A DNA stretch of 64,000 bases, taken from Xanthomonas nasturtii. Lineage in GTDB: Bacteria; Pseudomonadota; Gammaproteobacteria; Xanthomonadales; Xanthomonadaceae. The stretch is taken from NCBI RefSeq assembly GCF_001660815.1, contig NZ_LYMI01000056.1, positions 62,001 through 126,000 on the forward strand, given 5' to 3'. Made by a program: the position numbers and the translations under genes. Shown here piece after piece: positions 8,722-18,077 of the stretch. Below the pieces are notes generated by a model that was not told the origin of the DNA, searched no databases, and was given only the letters and a program-made list of their open reading frames with translations. Each line of letters begins with the position of its first letter. Position 1 is the first letter of the stretch.

Positions 8722-10487
8722 GCAGCTACCTGCCGCGCCGCCGTCATGCGCGCGATGGGATTGGGTAGTGCGGTGTAGTCGGAGTGACGGTCCGCGCGCT
8801 GCCACAGCCGCGTGCCCAGATTGTTCTTGCCCGGCAGCGGTGCGCCATCGATCAGGCCCTGTAATGCGGCGTTTGCGCCATGGCGTTGCTGCCAGCGCAT
8901 GGCACTTTCGCCCACGCAGTGCCACAGGCGCGCTTCCAGCGCCTCATCGCCTCCGCTCAGATGAAAAATCGCTTCGGCCAGGTTATTGACCAATGCGCAA
9001 TACGCCACCCGGTTCCAGCCCTGTTCGGGCGTGTAATACAGCGATTGCCGTGCGCGCTCGCCCACACCGTGCAGGCGTGCCGCCGGCCAATGGTGGGCGA
9101 GCAGCTTGGTGCCTTCCAGGTCGCGGATCCAGACCCGCGTCGGCCAGCCATCGACGAAGCCGATCACGGTGTTCTGCAAATGCGGCTCCAGCGCGATGCC
9201 GTGCTGGAACAGCGCGCTCCACACACCGTCCAGCAGCAGTCCTGCATAGGCGCGGAACCACAGCAGCGTTGCCGTGTGCCGGTCCATCTGCGCATTGCAC
9301 AGCGCCTGCAGGCGTGCCGCACACACGCTGTTGCCCTGCGCATCGCAGGTGAACAAGGCCGCAGCCACCTGCGGTTGCCAGCGTGCGCGTTGTGCGGCCG
9401 GCAGGGTTTGCCGGTACAAGATGCCGAAGCTCTCCGACAGGGCACGTGCAGCGAGTGGGTCGGCATCGTGCAATGCGGGATCGACTTGCGCGATCTCCAG
9501 CGAGGTCGCTGCCGGTTCCAGCATCACGTCGAAGCCCGGTACCTGTACTGCCAGCGCGCGCCAACTCGGGGCCAGTAGCCCGGTGAGCGCCACCGCGCTT
9601 TCCAGCTCGTACCAGGCGTTCTTGCGCACGCAGTTGGTGAGCCGCACATGCACCGAACACTTGAGGAAATACGCAAGCTCCGGGTGATACAGCGTGCGCA
9701 CCGACGAGGTCGGCCGCACTGCATCGCCCAACGCACCGACCGGCGCGATCAGGCCGCGTGCCTGCAAGGTGCGCAGTAATGGGTCCTCGAGCAGCCGCTG
9801 CGCTTCCCAGGGATGGCAGGGGTAGAGATCGTCGCTGCCGGAGAGCTGCTTCAAGCTCGCCCGCACGTCGCGTCCCTGCGTGCGCAACAGCCGCGGGTCG
9901 ATGCGGAACCAGAACAGCTGGAAGGACGCGCGCGCTTCCGGTGCGCAGGCCAGCACCTGGTCCAGATCCACGCCTTCGCGACTCTTCGGCGTCGGGTGCA
10001 TTGCGTGCCCCCACAGCATCGATTGTTCGGCGTCGATCATCGCCTCGCCAGTGGTGGCAGCGGTTTGCGCCTGTCGCAACAACGCGGCGGTGACCGCCAT
10101 GCTGTTGGCGCTTTGCGCGAGCAGTTCCGGGTTGACAGCCTGTGCACTGCCCAACGCCTGCAACAGGCAGCGCGCCAACGCATCCGCATCCAGGCTGTGC
10201 CACGGCTTGCCGGCACTCTTGAGAAACGGCGTGGAGGCGAAGCGGCAGCGGCCCAGGCGATCGGCGTAGGCAATGCGCACGCACAGCGCGCCGGTCTCGC
10301 CCAGGTCGATGCGTAGCCAGCGGTGCTCGGCCATGCGCGGGCCGGGGCGATCCAGCCCGCGATAGTCGAACTGCACCGCACGCTGCGGAATCGCAAATTC
10401 GCGCAGGTAACAGTTCAACCAGCAGCTGCAGGCCTGCGCGTCGGCCATGCTCTCGTACCAGGGGTCATGCATCGTGTGCGGCGACAT
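8718..10487 (-). CDS. xssD: NRPS-independent siderophore synthetase (XssD, PvsD-like)
   Basis: IucA/IucC-family ATP-dependent condensing enzyme; with XssB it is expected to couple citrate and the amine/keto-acid units of a vibrioferrin-type siderophore (xanthoferrin). 589 residues from ATG 10487, which is preceded by AGGAGAA. Family features: GHAMHPTPKSREGVD, YPCHPWEAQRLLED, PTSSVRTLYHPELAYFLKCS and LEPHLQNTVIGF, then a C-terminal FhuF-like region. Its start lies within the last 23 bases of the exporter gene xssC and its stop overlaps xssE, so the operon is translationally linked. Confidence 0.92.
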   Translation of the reverse strand: MSPHTMHDPWYESMADAQACSCWLNCYLREFAIPQRAVQFDYRGLDRPGPRMAEHRWLRIDLGETGALCVRIAYADRLGRCRFASTPFLKSAGKPWHSLDADALARCLLQALGSAQAVNPELLAQSANSMAVTAALLRQAQTAATTGEAMIDAEQSMLWGHAMHPTPKSREGVDLDQVLACAPEARASFQLFWFRIDPRLLRTQGRDVRASLKQLSGSDDLYPCHPWEAQRLLEDPLLRTLQARGLIAPVGALGDAVRPTSSVRTLYHPELAYFLKCSVHVRLTNCVRKNAWYELESAVALTGLLAPSWRALAVQVPGFDVMLEPAATSLEIAQVDPALHDADPLAARALSESFGILYRQTLPAAQRARWQPQVAAALFTCDAQGNSVCAARLQALCNAQMDRHTATLLWFRAYAGLLLDGVWSALFQHGIALEPHLQNTVIGFVDGWPTRVWIRDLEGTKLLAHHWPAARLHGVGERARQSLYYTPEQGWNRVAYCALVNNLAEAIFHLSGGDEALEARLWHCVGESAMRWQQRHGANAALQGLIDGAPLPGKNNLGTRLWQRADRHSDYTALPNPIARMTAARQVAA

Positions 10488-11661
10488 CGGCAGTTCTCCT
10501 CGAAGGGAAGCGCACCAGAACGGTGAGCGCAGCGGCCGCCGCAGCCAGCGCGGCAGCCAGGAAAGGGGTGGCAGGGCCGGATGCCTGCGCCAGTGCGCCG
10601 GCGGCAGCACCGGCGGCTACGCCGGCCCATTTGCCGCAGGCATCGAAACGGCCGAACAGACGCCCGGCGCCGTGCCCGCTGGCGACCAGCGCCAGACTGC
10701 GGTTGAGCCCACGCAGGCCGAACAACATGCCGAAGCCGAACAGCAGCCGCGCTACCGCCAGGGCGATGGCATCGTGCAGCAGCGCCTGCCACACGCAGGC
10801 CACCGCAAACAACGCCAGACCCGGCACCAGCCACGCCTCGCCGTCGTCGCGTCGCCACCACGGCAGTACCAGCAGATAGACCAGATGCGGCAGGCTGTAG
10901 AGCAGGCCGGCGAGCGCATCGTGGCCGGCGCCGCGCGCGAGCGCATACGGAATGAAATAGGGAAACGTCACCACCATCGCAAAGCAGAACAAGAACTGTG
11001 CGAGCAGCAAGGCCGGCCACAACGGCGTGCTGGTTGCCGGCAGCGATGCCGACGATGACGTTGCGTGCGTCGACGACGTCGACGGTTTGCCGGCAGCGGG
11101 GGGGCGCGCGGCCGGTTGGTCGGCGGGCAGTCGCCAGGTCAGCGCAAACGCCAGCAACGGCAGCACGGCCAGCGCGCGATACAGCGATTGCGCCGGGCCC
11201 AGCGCCAGTGCCAGGCCAAGCAGGGCCGGCGCGCTCACCATGGCCAGCCGCGCCGAATACTGGGTCCAGTCCAGTGCGCGCGCCAACGGGCCGGCCTGCG
11301 GCTGGCTGGCCAGGTACGCATTGGCCGCCGCCAGCGAACCGCCGCAGGCGCCTTGCACGATCAGGCCGATCACCAGCCAGCTCAGCGACGGTGCAAAGCC
11401 GGCAATCGCAAAGCCCAGCGCCAGCCCCAGCTGTGCGCGCAGCAGCGAGCGCTTGCGGCCATAGCGGTCCGCAAGCCGCCCCCAGGCGCCCGCGGTCAAC
11501 GCGGTGCAGAGCGTGGGCAGCACATACAGCACGCCGCTCCAGCCCACGGCGGCCGATGGCGCCAGTTCGGCCAAGACCTGCGGCAGAAACAGCGGCATGC
11601 CCAACGCAGTGAATGCCGCCAGATAATGCGCGGCCAGCACCGGGCCCAGGATGCGCCTCAT
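10465..11661 (-). CDS. xssC: MFS siderophore exporter (XssC, PvsC-like)
   Basis: Major facilitator transporter of 398 residues, probably exporting xanthoferrin as PvsC exports vibrioferrin. It starts MRRILGPVLAAHYLAAFTAL, carries the MFS loop motif RLADRYGRKRSLLRAQLG after the second helix, and has twelve predicted helices split by a Ser/Thr/Pro/Ala-rich cytoplasmic loop around residue 200. ATG at 11661 overlaps the xssB stop (ATGA). The order NIS synthetase, MFS, NIS synthetase, decarboxylase is the one known from pvsBCDE, which is the main reason for the functional call. Confidence 0.88.
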   Translation of the reverse strand: MRRILGPVLAAHYLAAFTALGMPLFLPQVLAELAPSAAVGWSGVLYVLPTLCTALTAGAWGRLADRYGRKRSLLRAQLGLALGFAIAGFAPSLSWLVIGLIVQGACGGSLAAANAYLASQPQAGPLARALDWTQYSARLAMVSAPALLGLALALGPAQSLYRALAVLPLLAFALTWRLPADQPAARPPAAGKPSTSSTHATSSSASLPATSTPLWPALLLAQFLFCFAMVVTFPYFIPYALARGAGHDALAGLLYSLPHLVYLLVLPWWRRDDGEAWLVPGLALFAVACVWQALLHDAIALAVARLLFGFGMLFGLRGLNRSLALVASGHGAGRLFGRFDACGKWAGVAAGAAAGALAQASGPATPFLAAALAAAAAALTVLVRFPSRRTADVAAHDA

Positions 11662-13460
11662 CGCTGCGTACCCGCCTGTTTGCGCGGTGGTTGTTGCGCG
11701 TGCGCGAACGCAGCGCCGAAGGGATTGGGCGCGCTGTCGCCGTAGAACTTGTTGATGTCGGTAGCACCGGTGCGCTGCTTGCTGAGCAGGCTGCCGGCAC
11801 TGAGCAGGTATTTCACCGGCAGCCGGGGCGCGGCCAGCAGGCGTCGCGCAGGGCCGGTATCGATGCCATCGCTTTCCAGTTGCGCCAGCGTTGAAGCGAA
11901 TTGGGTCTGCAACTGTGCATACAGCGGTGCGCGCAGCGCGGGCTGCCATTCGGCCAGGCCTTCCAGCACGGCCTGCAGATCCAGCTGCAGCACGATGGTG
12001 CAGAACATCTGCGCCAATGCCTGCGCGTCGTCCACTGCAATGCGTGCATCCTGCAGCGGGCCTGACGCGTCCACCGCCGGCAGCGCCGCACGCAACTGCG
12101 GCAGCGCGATGCGTGCAGCGTCGTTGTCCTTCATCAACAGGCGCACCGGGCTGCCCTGTGCATACACCAGCACGCTGTTCTGCTGATTGGCTTCCAGCGC
12201 AATGCCGTACCCCAGCCACAGGCGTAGATGCACGGCAAGCAGCAGTTCGGTGTAGTCGCGCCACCACTGCAGCACGTCGCCGTGCGCAAAACGCTCGGCC
12301 AGATGGAGCGCCATCGGGCGGCCATCCGGCATGGGCGCGCACAGCGCGGCCACCGGCACCAGCGTGGCATCGTCCAGCGGCGGGTAACGCCGCACCAGAT
12401 AGGCCAGATGACGCGTTTCGCCGACGTGCCCGCCATGGGCTTCATCCACGAACACGCAACGGCCGCGCAGCGCAGGGTCGCGCGCATCGATATTGCGCAA
12501 TGCGCGCTCCAGCCAATGCCCGTCGTACAGCGTGGAGGGTTTGATCAAGCGCAGATTCAGCGCACCCAGCGTGCGCATCGGAATCGGCAGCTTCAGATGC
12601 AGCTGCGGATGCTGCAGTGGCACCAGCGTGCGCACCGATAGCGTCGGGCGCACCTCCAGCCAGGGCTGCGGCGCACGCAACGCGCCGTTAGGCAACGCGA
12701 AACCTTCCTGCTCCAAGCGCTCCCATACCAGAGGATGCACCGGCCAGGCGACATGCGTGGCGGCCAGCTCGGCCGGCAGGCCCAGGCTGACGAAATCCGG
12801 CCACAGCTCGGCCGGCGGGGCGCTGGTGCACTGTGCCAAGGCCTGCGGAATCGCCAGCCAGCGCAGCGCGAAGGTTGGTGCGAATTCCGGCGCGTAATGG
12901 CGCAGCTCGGCTGCATCCAGCCCGGCCTTGGCGCGCGCAGTGGGATAGAACGGATGGTCGCGGTAGCTGGCCAACTGGTCGCAGCGGTACGCCCGCTCGG
13001 CGGCATCGGCGTGCTGCAGCGCATTGATCAGCGCCGGTGCCTGTGCGTGGTACGCCTGCCGCGCCAGCCCCCGATGCGCAGCGGCGCAGTCGGCTTCCTC
13101 GGCGTAGGCGCGATGCAGTTGTTGCGTTTCGGCGTCGAGTTCGGCGCTCATGCGTTGCAGCCAGGCGTGCGCGCCGCGTTCGACATGTGCCCCTTCGGGA
13201 GTCTGCACGATCCAGCTGTCGCCGCAGGCGCTGATGTCCTGCAGGGTGCCCTGCCGATGGATCGGCAGCCACAGCGTGCCACCGGGCACATGTGCGATGC
13301 GCCACCAGCCTTCCACCGGGCGGGGGTCGGTCCACACCGCCAGCACTGCTGGGCCGGGTGTTGTGGCAGTGCCGCGCGTGGCAATGCCACGCAGGTCTTC
13401 GCGCAGGCAGGCATCGATGATGCGGGTCGCGATGTAGCGTTGGTCGGCCGCACTGTTCAT
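11658..13460 (-). CDS. xssB: NRPS-independent siderophore synthetase (XssB, PvsB-like)
   Basis: Second IucA/IucC-family synthetase of the operon, 600 residues from ATG 13460 (overlapping the xssA stop). Signatures: WPVHPLVWERLEQEGF, RPTLSVRTLVPLQHPQLHLK, LGYGIALEANQQNSVLVY and a C-terminal ferric-reductase-like segment ending LPVKYLLSAGSLLSKQRTG. The HPxxW-like motif and the LEANQQNS (LEAHxQN-type) motif place it in the type A/B citrate- or keto-acid-using NIS synthetases. Works with XssA, XssD and XssE on the same product by analogy with vibrioferrin. Confidence 0.91.
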   Translation of the reverse strand: MNSAADQRYIATRIIDACLREDLRGIATRGTATTPGPAVLAVWTDPRPVEGWWRIAHVPGGTLWLPIHRQGTLQDISACGDSWIVQTPEGAHVERGAHAWLQRMSAELDAETQQLHRAYAEEADCAAAHRGLARQAYHAQAPALINALQHADAAERAYRCDQLASYRDHPFYPTARAKAGLDAAELRHYAPEFAPTFALRWLAIPQALAQCTSAPPAELWPDFVSLGLPAELAATHVAWPVHPLVWERLEQEGFALPNGALRAPQPWLEVRPTLSVRTLVPLQHPQLHLKLPIPMRTLGALNLRLIKPSTLYDGHWLERALRNIDARDPALRGRCVFVDEAHGGHVGETRHLAYLVRRYPPLDDATLVPVAALCAPMPDGRPMALHLAERFAHGDVLQWWRDYTELLLAVHLRLWLGYGIALEANQQNSVLVYAQGSPVRLLMKDNDAARIALPQLRAALPAVDASGPLQDARIAVDDAQALAQMFCTIVLQLDLQAVLEGLAEWQPALRAPLYAQLQTQFASTLAQLESDGIDTGPARRLLAAPRLPVKYLLSAGSLLSKQRTGATDINKFYGDSAPNPFGAAFAHAQQPPRKQAGTQR

Positions 13461-14683
13461 GCGCGCACCTGCGCGTGATCGATACGCCACTGCAGGCCCG
13501 CTTCGGCCTGTATCACCGCCTGTTGCAGCGCCTGTGCATCGCTGGCAAGTGCGCTCAGGACGCCCAGATAATCCTTGTTGGAATGGCTCAGGCGGATGTG
13601 TTCGCCCGGTGCGCGCATGCGTCGGTAGTGCACGTCGCTGTGCGCATCGTGATGGCGGCGGTCTTCGCTGGCGGTGACCAATTCGCCATCGTGTTCTGCC
13701 ACGTAATAGCGCAGCAATGCATGCGCACGCGCGCTGCGCAGTTGCGGCAACGGCAGGCCCAGGTGCGGTGCCAGCGCCGCATTGAACCATTGCCGGCCAA
13801 ACATCTCGTCGAGCAGGAATTCGCGGCGGTCGCCGATGCTGCGGTAATTGATTTCCACCAGCACCGGGCCATCGGCGGTCAGAATGAATTCGCTGTGGCA
13901 CAGCCCGAAGCCCACACCGAATGCACGCAACTGTTGCAGCGCTTGTGCGACCACCGGCGTGCCTACATCGGCATCCCACTGCGCTTCGCATTCGACGAAG
14001 TGCGGCGGTGGCGACAGCCGTACCTTGAAGCCGCCGATGGCTTGCAGGCTGCTGCCATCGCCCAGGGTTTCCAGCGTAAACAGCGCGCCCTCCAGTATGC
14101 CTTCCAGCAATACGCTGCGCTGCGGATGGCGCTGCCACACATCGTCCAGATAGGCCTGCAATTGCCCAGCGTCGGCGCAGTGGCGCACATCCAGGCTCGC
14201 TACGCCCTCGCGCGGTTTGGCCACCACCGGCCAAGGAATCTGCGCCGGCAACGCAGCGCCGGGCGGCAGGGTGCAGAACCACGGGCAGGGCAGGCCACGT
14301 GCACGCAGGCGCTGGCGCATCGCGGCCTTGTTCTTGGCGGCGTAGCACACCTGCCAGTCCTTGCCGGGCAGGCCAAGCGCGGCGGCCACCAGCGCGGTGC
14401 TGGTCTGCAGATGGTCGCTATTGCTGAACACTGCACGCGGCGCGATGTCCGCATCGTGCAACACGTCGAGCACCCCGAGCGGATTGAACACATCGCATTC
14501 GATCACCCGCTGCGGCGCATGCGCCGGGTGCTCGCGGAAGTAGGCCAGATGATCGAGCCGGTGGTCGGTCAGCAACCACACCGGCAGGCCCAGCGCGTGC
14601 GCGGCCGGCAAGAAGCCTTCGGTGATGGCCGGATGGCAGACATGGGTGAGGATCACCAACGGTGCAGCGGATGTCGCAGTCAT
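13457..14683 (-). CDS. xssA: ATP-grasp ligase of xanthoferrin synthesis (XssA, PvsA-like)
   Basis: ATP-grasp protein of 408 residues, the counterpart of PvsA, proposed to join an amino acid in the vibrioferrin pathway. An N-terminal preATP-grasp region (LVILTHVCHPAITEGF) is followed by the ATP-binding part (PWPVVAKPREGVASLDV) and the metal/ATP loop GPVLVEINYRSIGDRREF. ATG at 14683 follows only a weak ribosome site. A 230-base gap separates it from the receptor gene upstream, longer than any other junction in the operon, so a separate promoter or processing site there is possible; I see no clear terminator. Confidence 0.88.
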   Translation of the reverse strand: MTATSAAPLVILTHVCHPAITEGFLPAAHALGLPVWLLTDHRLDHLAYFREHPAHAPQRVIECDVFNPLGVLDVLHDADIAPRAVFSNSDHLQTSTALVAAALGLPGKDWQVCYAAKNKAAMRQRLRARGLPCPWFCTLPPGAALPAQIPWPVVAKPREGVASLDVRHCADAGQLQAYLDDVWQRHPQRSVLLEGILEGALFTLETLGDGSSLQAIGGFKVRLSPPPHFVECEAQWDADVGTPVVAQALQQLRAFGVGFGLCHSEFILTADGPVLVEINYRSIGDRREFLLDEMFGRQWFNAALAPHLGLPLPQLRSARAHALLRYYVAEHDGELVTASEDRRHHDAHSDVHYRRMRAPGEHIRLSHSNKDYLGVLSALASDAQALQQAVIQAEAGLQWRIDHAQVRA

Positions 14684-14913
14684 GGCAGCTCTCGTTCAAC
14701 AGGACGGTGGAAAAACCGGTACTGAAACGGGCTGCCTGGCGCCGCGGGGCGGTGGGTGGCCTGCGATGCGGTGATCGCATACCGCATGCTGCGGCAGTGA
14801 GGCGTGCGTCATGCACGCCGTGTTCTCTGTGGCGGCCGTCAGCGCGACCGCCGTTGCCCTCAGGCGCGACCGGCACCCCTGTGCGGCGGTCGTGTGCAGC
14901 TAGTGATGCGGGC

Positions 14914-17049
14914 TCAGAACGTGTATTCCAGCCCGGCGGTCACGGTTCGTGCCGGTGCGGCCTGACGGCCCCACGGACTGGTGTCGATGCCGCGGAACCA
15001 GTACTGCCGATCGAACAGATTATTGATCGCCAACGAAGCGCTGAATTTTTGTCCATCGCGTTCGAACAAGGTATGGCTCACCTGCGTGTTCCACACCATG
15101 TAGGCCGGCAATTGGCCCACTGACGCGATGGCGTTCTCTTGCACGGTGTTGGCGGCATCGCTGAAGGCCTTGCTGAAGTAATAACCGGAAAGCGCGACAG
15201 TGGTATGACCGAGCGCGTAGGTGCCGCCCAGCGTGATCTGGTTGCGCGAGGTATACGGCACGCGGAAGCCGCGGAATGCGCCCGATTCCTGGCTGGCGTC
15301 CAGATACGCATAGCTGGCGTTGAGGGTAAGCGCGCGCAATTGCTCCGGGCTCCATTGCAGCTCCAGCTCACCACCTTGATGGCGGGTCTTGCCCAGGTTG
15401 CGGAACACGCGGGTGGTGTTGTCCAGCTGAATCTGCTGGTCGAAATCGATCAGGTACGCGCCCAGCTGGATACGGGTGCGCTCGTTGGGCTGATAGCGCG
15501 TGCCCGCTTCGTAATTCCACGCCAGCTCCGCATCCAGGTTGTTGCCGAAGATGATTTGAGTGACCTGCGGCGCGCGCATCGAACGCTGGCCATCGGCGTA
15601 GAAGAACCACTGCTCGTTGGCCTGGAAACCCACTGTCAGACCGGGCAATACATCGCGGGTCTGGTTGAGCGTGCTCATGCCGGTCGCACGGTTGAAATAG
15701 CGCGAGTCCAGGCGCTCGTAGCGCAATCCCGGGGTAATGGTGATGCGTTCGTCCGGCAGCGTGATTGCGTTGCTGACATAGGCGGCCACTGCGCGGTCTT
15801 CGAACTGCCAATCGCGTACCGTGGTGAACAGCCCATCGCGTAGACGCAGGTTGCCGACCAGGAAGTCGATGTCTTCGCGCACGGCGCGTACACCGGCGGT
15901 CCACTGCTGGCGCACGCCACCGGCATCGCCCATGTTCCAGCTCAGGCGCGGCTCGCTGCCAACCACGCGGAAGTCGCGCGGCGCAGTCTGGCGCAGCTGC
16001 GGCGGCAGGTCCGAGCGCCAGGTTTCGGTCGCGGCCTGGCGCATGCCGACGATGAAATTGCGGCTGCTGCGTGCGCTGAAGTTGGTCCACTCCAGGCGCA
16101 CATCCTGCATCGGTCCCCAGTCGCCCAACAGTTGCTCATAGCTCAACGATGCACGCGTGGTGCGACCGTTGAAGGTGTCCAGGGGGCGCGTGGACTGACG
16201 CGGGTCGCGGCGGTAATCGTCCGGACTCAACGCACCGGCCAGGTCCATGTCCACCAGATAGCGCTGCACGCTGGCCTTGAGCAGTTTGGTGTCGTCCAGC
16301 CACCACTCCGCACGCACGCGCAGATTGCTGATGTCGGTGTCGCTGTGCGCGCGCCAGTATTCGCCATAGGCGCGATTGGCATCGACCTGCATGCCGAAGT
16401 TGTCGGTGAGGTAGCCGCCGCTGCTCAGCGCGCTGTCCTGCAAGAACTGGCCCTGGCCGCCGGCAGTGACCTTGTGCGCCAGCGTGGTGCTCCATTCGCT
16501 GGGGATGTCCTTGCTGACCAGATTGATCACGCCGCCCACGTTATTGGGCCCGTACTGCACGGCGGCGCCGCCGCGCACGATGTCGATGCGGTCGATCTGG
16601 TTCAGACCCACCGGGAACAACGACAGGCTGGTCTGCCCATAGGGCGCCAGGGCCAGCGGAATGCCGTCTTCCAGCACCTGCACGCGGCCGCTGCGGCTTT
16701 CGTACAGGCCGCGCAACATCAGTTGCGGCAAGGCGCCGGTGCCGGTCTCGTCGAAGATCTTGATGCCGGGCACGCGCTGCAACGCATCGTCAATCGAGCG
16801 GTTGCCGCCGTTGCGCAGCTGCTCGCGGTCGATCACCTGGCGGCTGCCCGCGTAGCGTTGCACATCGTCGGGCTTGGAACGGCCAAGCAGGCTGCCCTGT
16901 ACCTGGATCGCATCCAGTGCCCGAATCGGCGGATCGCCTCCGGGGTTGGCAACTGCATCGGCGGTCTCGGTTGCGAGCGCCAGCGGCGGCAGGGGCAGCG
17001 TGATCGCCGCGATGGCGATGGCCAGGGCGTGGAAACGGAACGTCGACAT
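14914..17049 (-). CDS. xsuA: TonB-dependent receptor for xanthoferrin (XsuA)
   Basis: Outer-membrane FecA-like receptor, 711 residues with an N-terminal signal peptide ending near LPPLALA. A TonB-box-like stretch RALDAIQVQGS precedes the plug (RNGGNRSIDDALQRVPGIKI, LRGLYESRSGRVQVLEDG, GPNNVGGVINLVSK); the rest is the 22-strand barrel ending in EYTF with a terminal phenylalanine, as in outer-membrane proteins. The start codon follows the aldolase stop without a gap, and xssABCDE lie downstream, so uptake of the siderophore made by this operon is the natural role. Substrate is inferred from context. Confidence 0.88.
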   Translation of the reverse strand: MSTFRFHALAIAIAAITLPLPPLALATETADAVANPGGDPPIRALDAIQVQGSLLGRSKPDDVQRYAGSRQVIDREQLRNGGNRSIDDALQRVPGIKIFDETGTGALPQLMLRGLYESRSGRVQVLEDGIPLALAPYGQTSLSLFPVGLNQIDRIDIVRGGAAVQYGPNNVGGVINLVSKDIPSEWSTTLAHKVTAGGQGQFLQDSALSSGGYLTDNFGMQVDANRAYGEYWRAHSDTDISNLRVRAEWWLDDTKLLKASVQRYLVDMDLAGALSPDDYRRDPRQSTRPLDTFNGRTTRASLSYEQLLGDWGPMQDVRLEWTNFSARSSRNFIVGMRQAATETWRSDLPPQLRQTAPRDFRVVGSEPRLSWNMGDAGGVRQQWTAGVRAVREDIDFLVGNLRLRDGLFTTVRDWQFEDRAVAAYVSNAITLPDERITITPGLRYERLDSRYFNRATGMSTLNQTRDVLPGLTVGFQANEQWFFYADGQRSMRAPQVTQIIFGNNLDAELAWNYEAGTRYQPNERTRIQLGAYLIDFDQQIQLDNTTRVFRNLGKTRHQGGELELQWSPEQLRALTLNASYAYLDASQESGAFRGFRVPYTSRNQITLGGTYALGHTTVALSGYYFSKAFSDAANTVQENAIASVGQLPAYMVWNTQVSHTLFERDGQKFSASLAINNLFDRQYWFRGIDTSPWGRQAAPARTVTAGLEYTF

Positions 17050-17811
17050 CTACGGCGTGCTCCTGCAGGCGGGTGGTGACGTGGGAACGGCACAACTGGC
17101 CAGATGGCCGCGCAATGCACGTTGAATCAGCGCGCGGTCTTCGCCGGCCAGCAGCCAGCGCAGATCGGGTTGTTGCAGCCAGTGCGCGCGTTGCGCATCG
17201 GTGCGCGGGTTGGGGCAGAACGGCACGTTGGCGGCAACGCACTGCGCATGCAGCTGCAGCAGCAACTCCCACACCTGCACATGGGTGGGCTGCGGGCCCA
17301 GGCCCAGATCCAGCGCAAGATCCAGCGCGCCTTCCATCACCAGCGCCACGCCGGGCACGGCGAGAATGTCCGGGAGTGCAGCAACCCCGGCGGCGCTTTC
17401 GATCATCGGCACGATGCGGATACCGGCGTTGGCCTGCACGATGTAGGTAGGCAGATCGACATTGCCGAAGCCGGTGACGCGGCCGCCGGTGATGCCGCGC
17501 CGGCCCAGCGGCGGAAAGCGCGCCGCGGCCATGGCATCGGCGATCTGCGCCGCCGACTCGGCACGCGGAATCACGATCCCGCGCGCACCGGCGTCCAGCA
17601 CCCGGCCGATCAGTTTTTCGTCCACCTCCGGCACCCGCACCCAAGCCTCGCAGCCGGACACCTCACAGGCGCGGATGGCATGTTCCAACTCATCGGGCGC
17701 GCGCAGCACGTGCTCCAGATCGAGCACCACGAATCCATAGCCCACGCGGCCCAGCAGCTCGCACAGCTGCACACTGGGCACCGCATTGAGGAGTCCAACC
17801 GCAAACGCCAT
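17050..17811 (-). CDS. HpcH/HpaI-family aldolase/citrate-lyase-like protein heading the siderophore operon
   Basis: 253 residues with the TIM-barrel features of class II pyruvate-dependent aldolases: GFVVLDLEHVLRAPDELEHA, WVRVPEVDEKLIGRVLDAGA with GIVIPRAESAAQI (metal-binding and substrate residues), and VPMIESAAGVAALPDILAV. The usual catalytic Arg/His arrangement near the N-terminus is only partly recognisable. It is the first gene after the Fur-box promoter and abuts xsuA directly. Vibrioferrin operons of Vibrio lack this gene, so its role in xanthoferrin supply (for example providing a keto acid) or in turnover is an inference, not established here. Confidence 0.78.
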   Translation of the reverse strand: MAFAVGLLNAVPSVQLCELLGRVGYGFVVLDLEHVLRAPDELEHAIRACEVSGCEAWVRVPEVDEKLIGRVLDAGARGIVIPRAESAAQIADAMAAARFPPLGRRGITGGRVTGFGNVDLPTYIVQANAGIRIVPMIESAAGVAALPDILAVPGVALVMEGALDLALDLGLGPQPTHVQVWELLLQLHAQCVAANVPFCPNPRTDAQRAHWLQQPDLRWLLAGEDRALIQRALRGHLASCAVPTSPPACRSTP

Positions 17812-17855
17812 GGAAGAGGCCGCCAGGGAAACGGGCGCTCATCCTGCGCTCGATG

Positions 17856-17874
17856 GGAATGATTATCAAGTGTG
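17856..17874 (-). promoter_or_regulatory. Fur box overlapping the siderophore-operon promoter
   Basis: On the minus strand the sequence CACTTGATAATCATTCC matches the core of the Fur consensus (TGATAATCATT). GATAAT within it, at 17862-17867, can serve as the -10 hexamer, which would put the transcription start about 45 bases upstream of the aldolase ATG. Fur bound here would directly block RNA polymerase. Iron repression of the aldolase-xsuA-xssABCDE operon is therefore predicted. Confidence 0.72.
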
Positions 17875-18077
17875 TCTTCCGGTCTTTTTGGGTAACCAGG
17901 GGAGGTGGCTTGGCTCCTTGGGCCTGAATTTGGAGATAGGCATCGAATACCGCCAGAGCTTTGCTGCCCGCGCTCGATTCGATTGGCAGCACTGGCATTG
18001 CGCCAATAGAAATGTTGTTGCTGTCCAGGAAAGGACGTAGCCTTGAAGAAACAAGGCGTTTATCGGCCAACTACACC

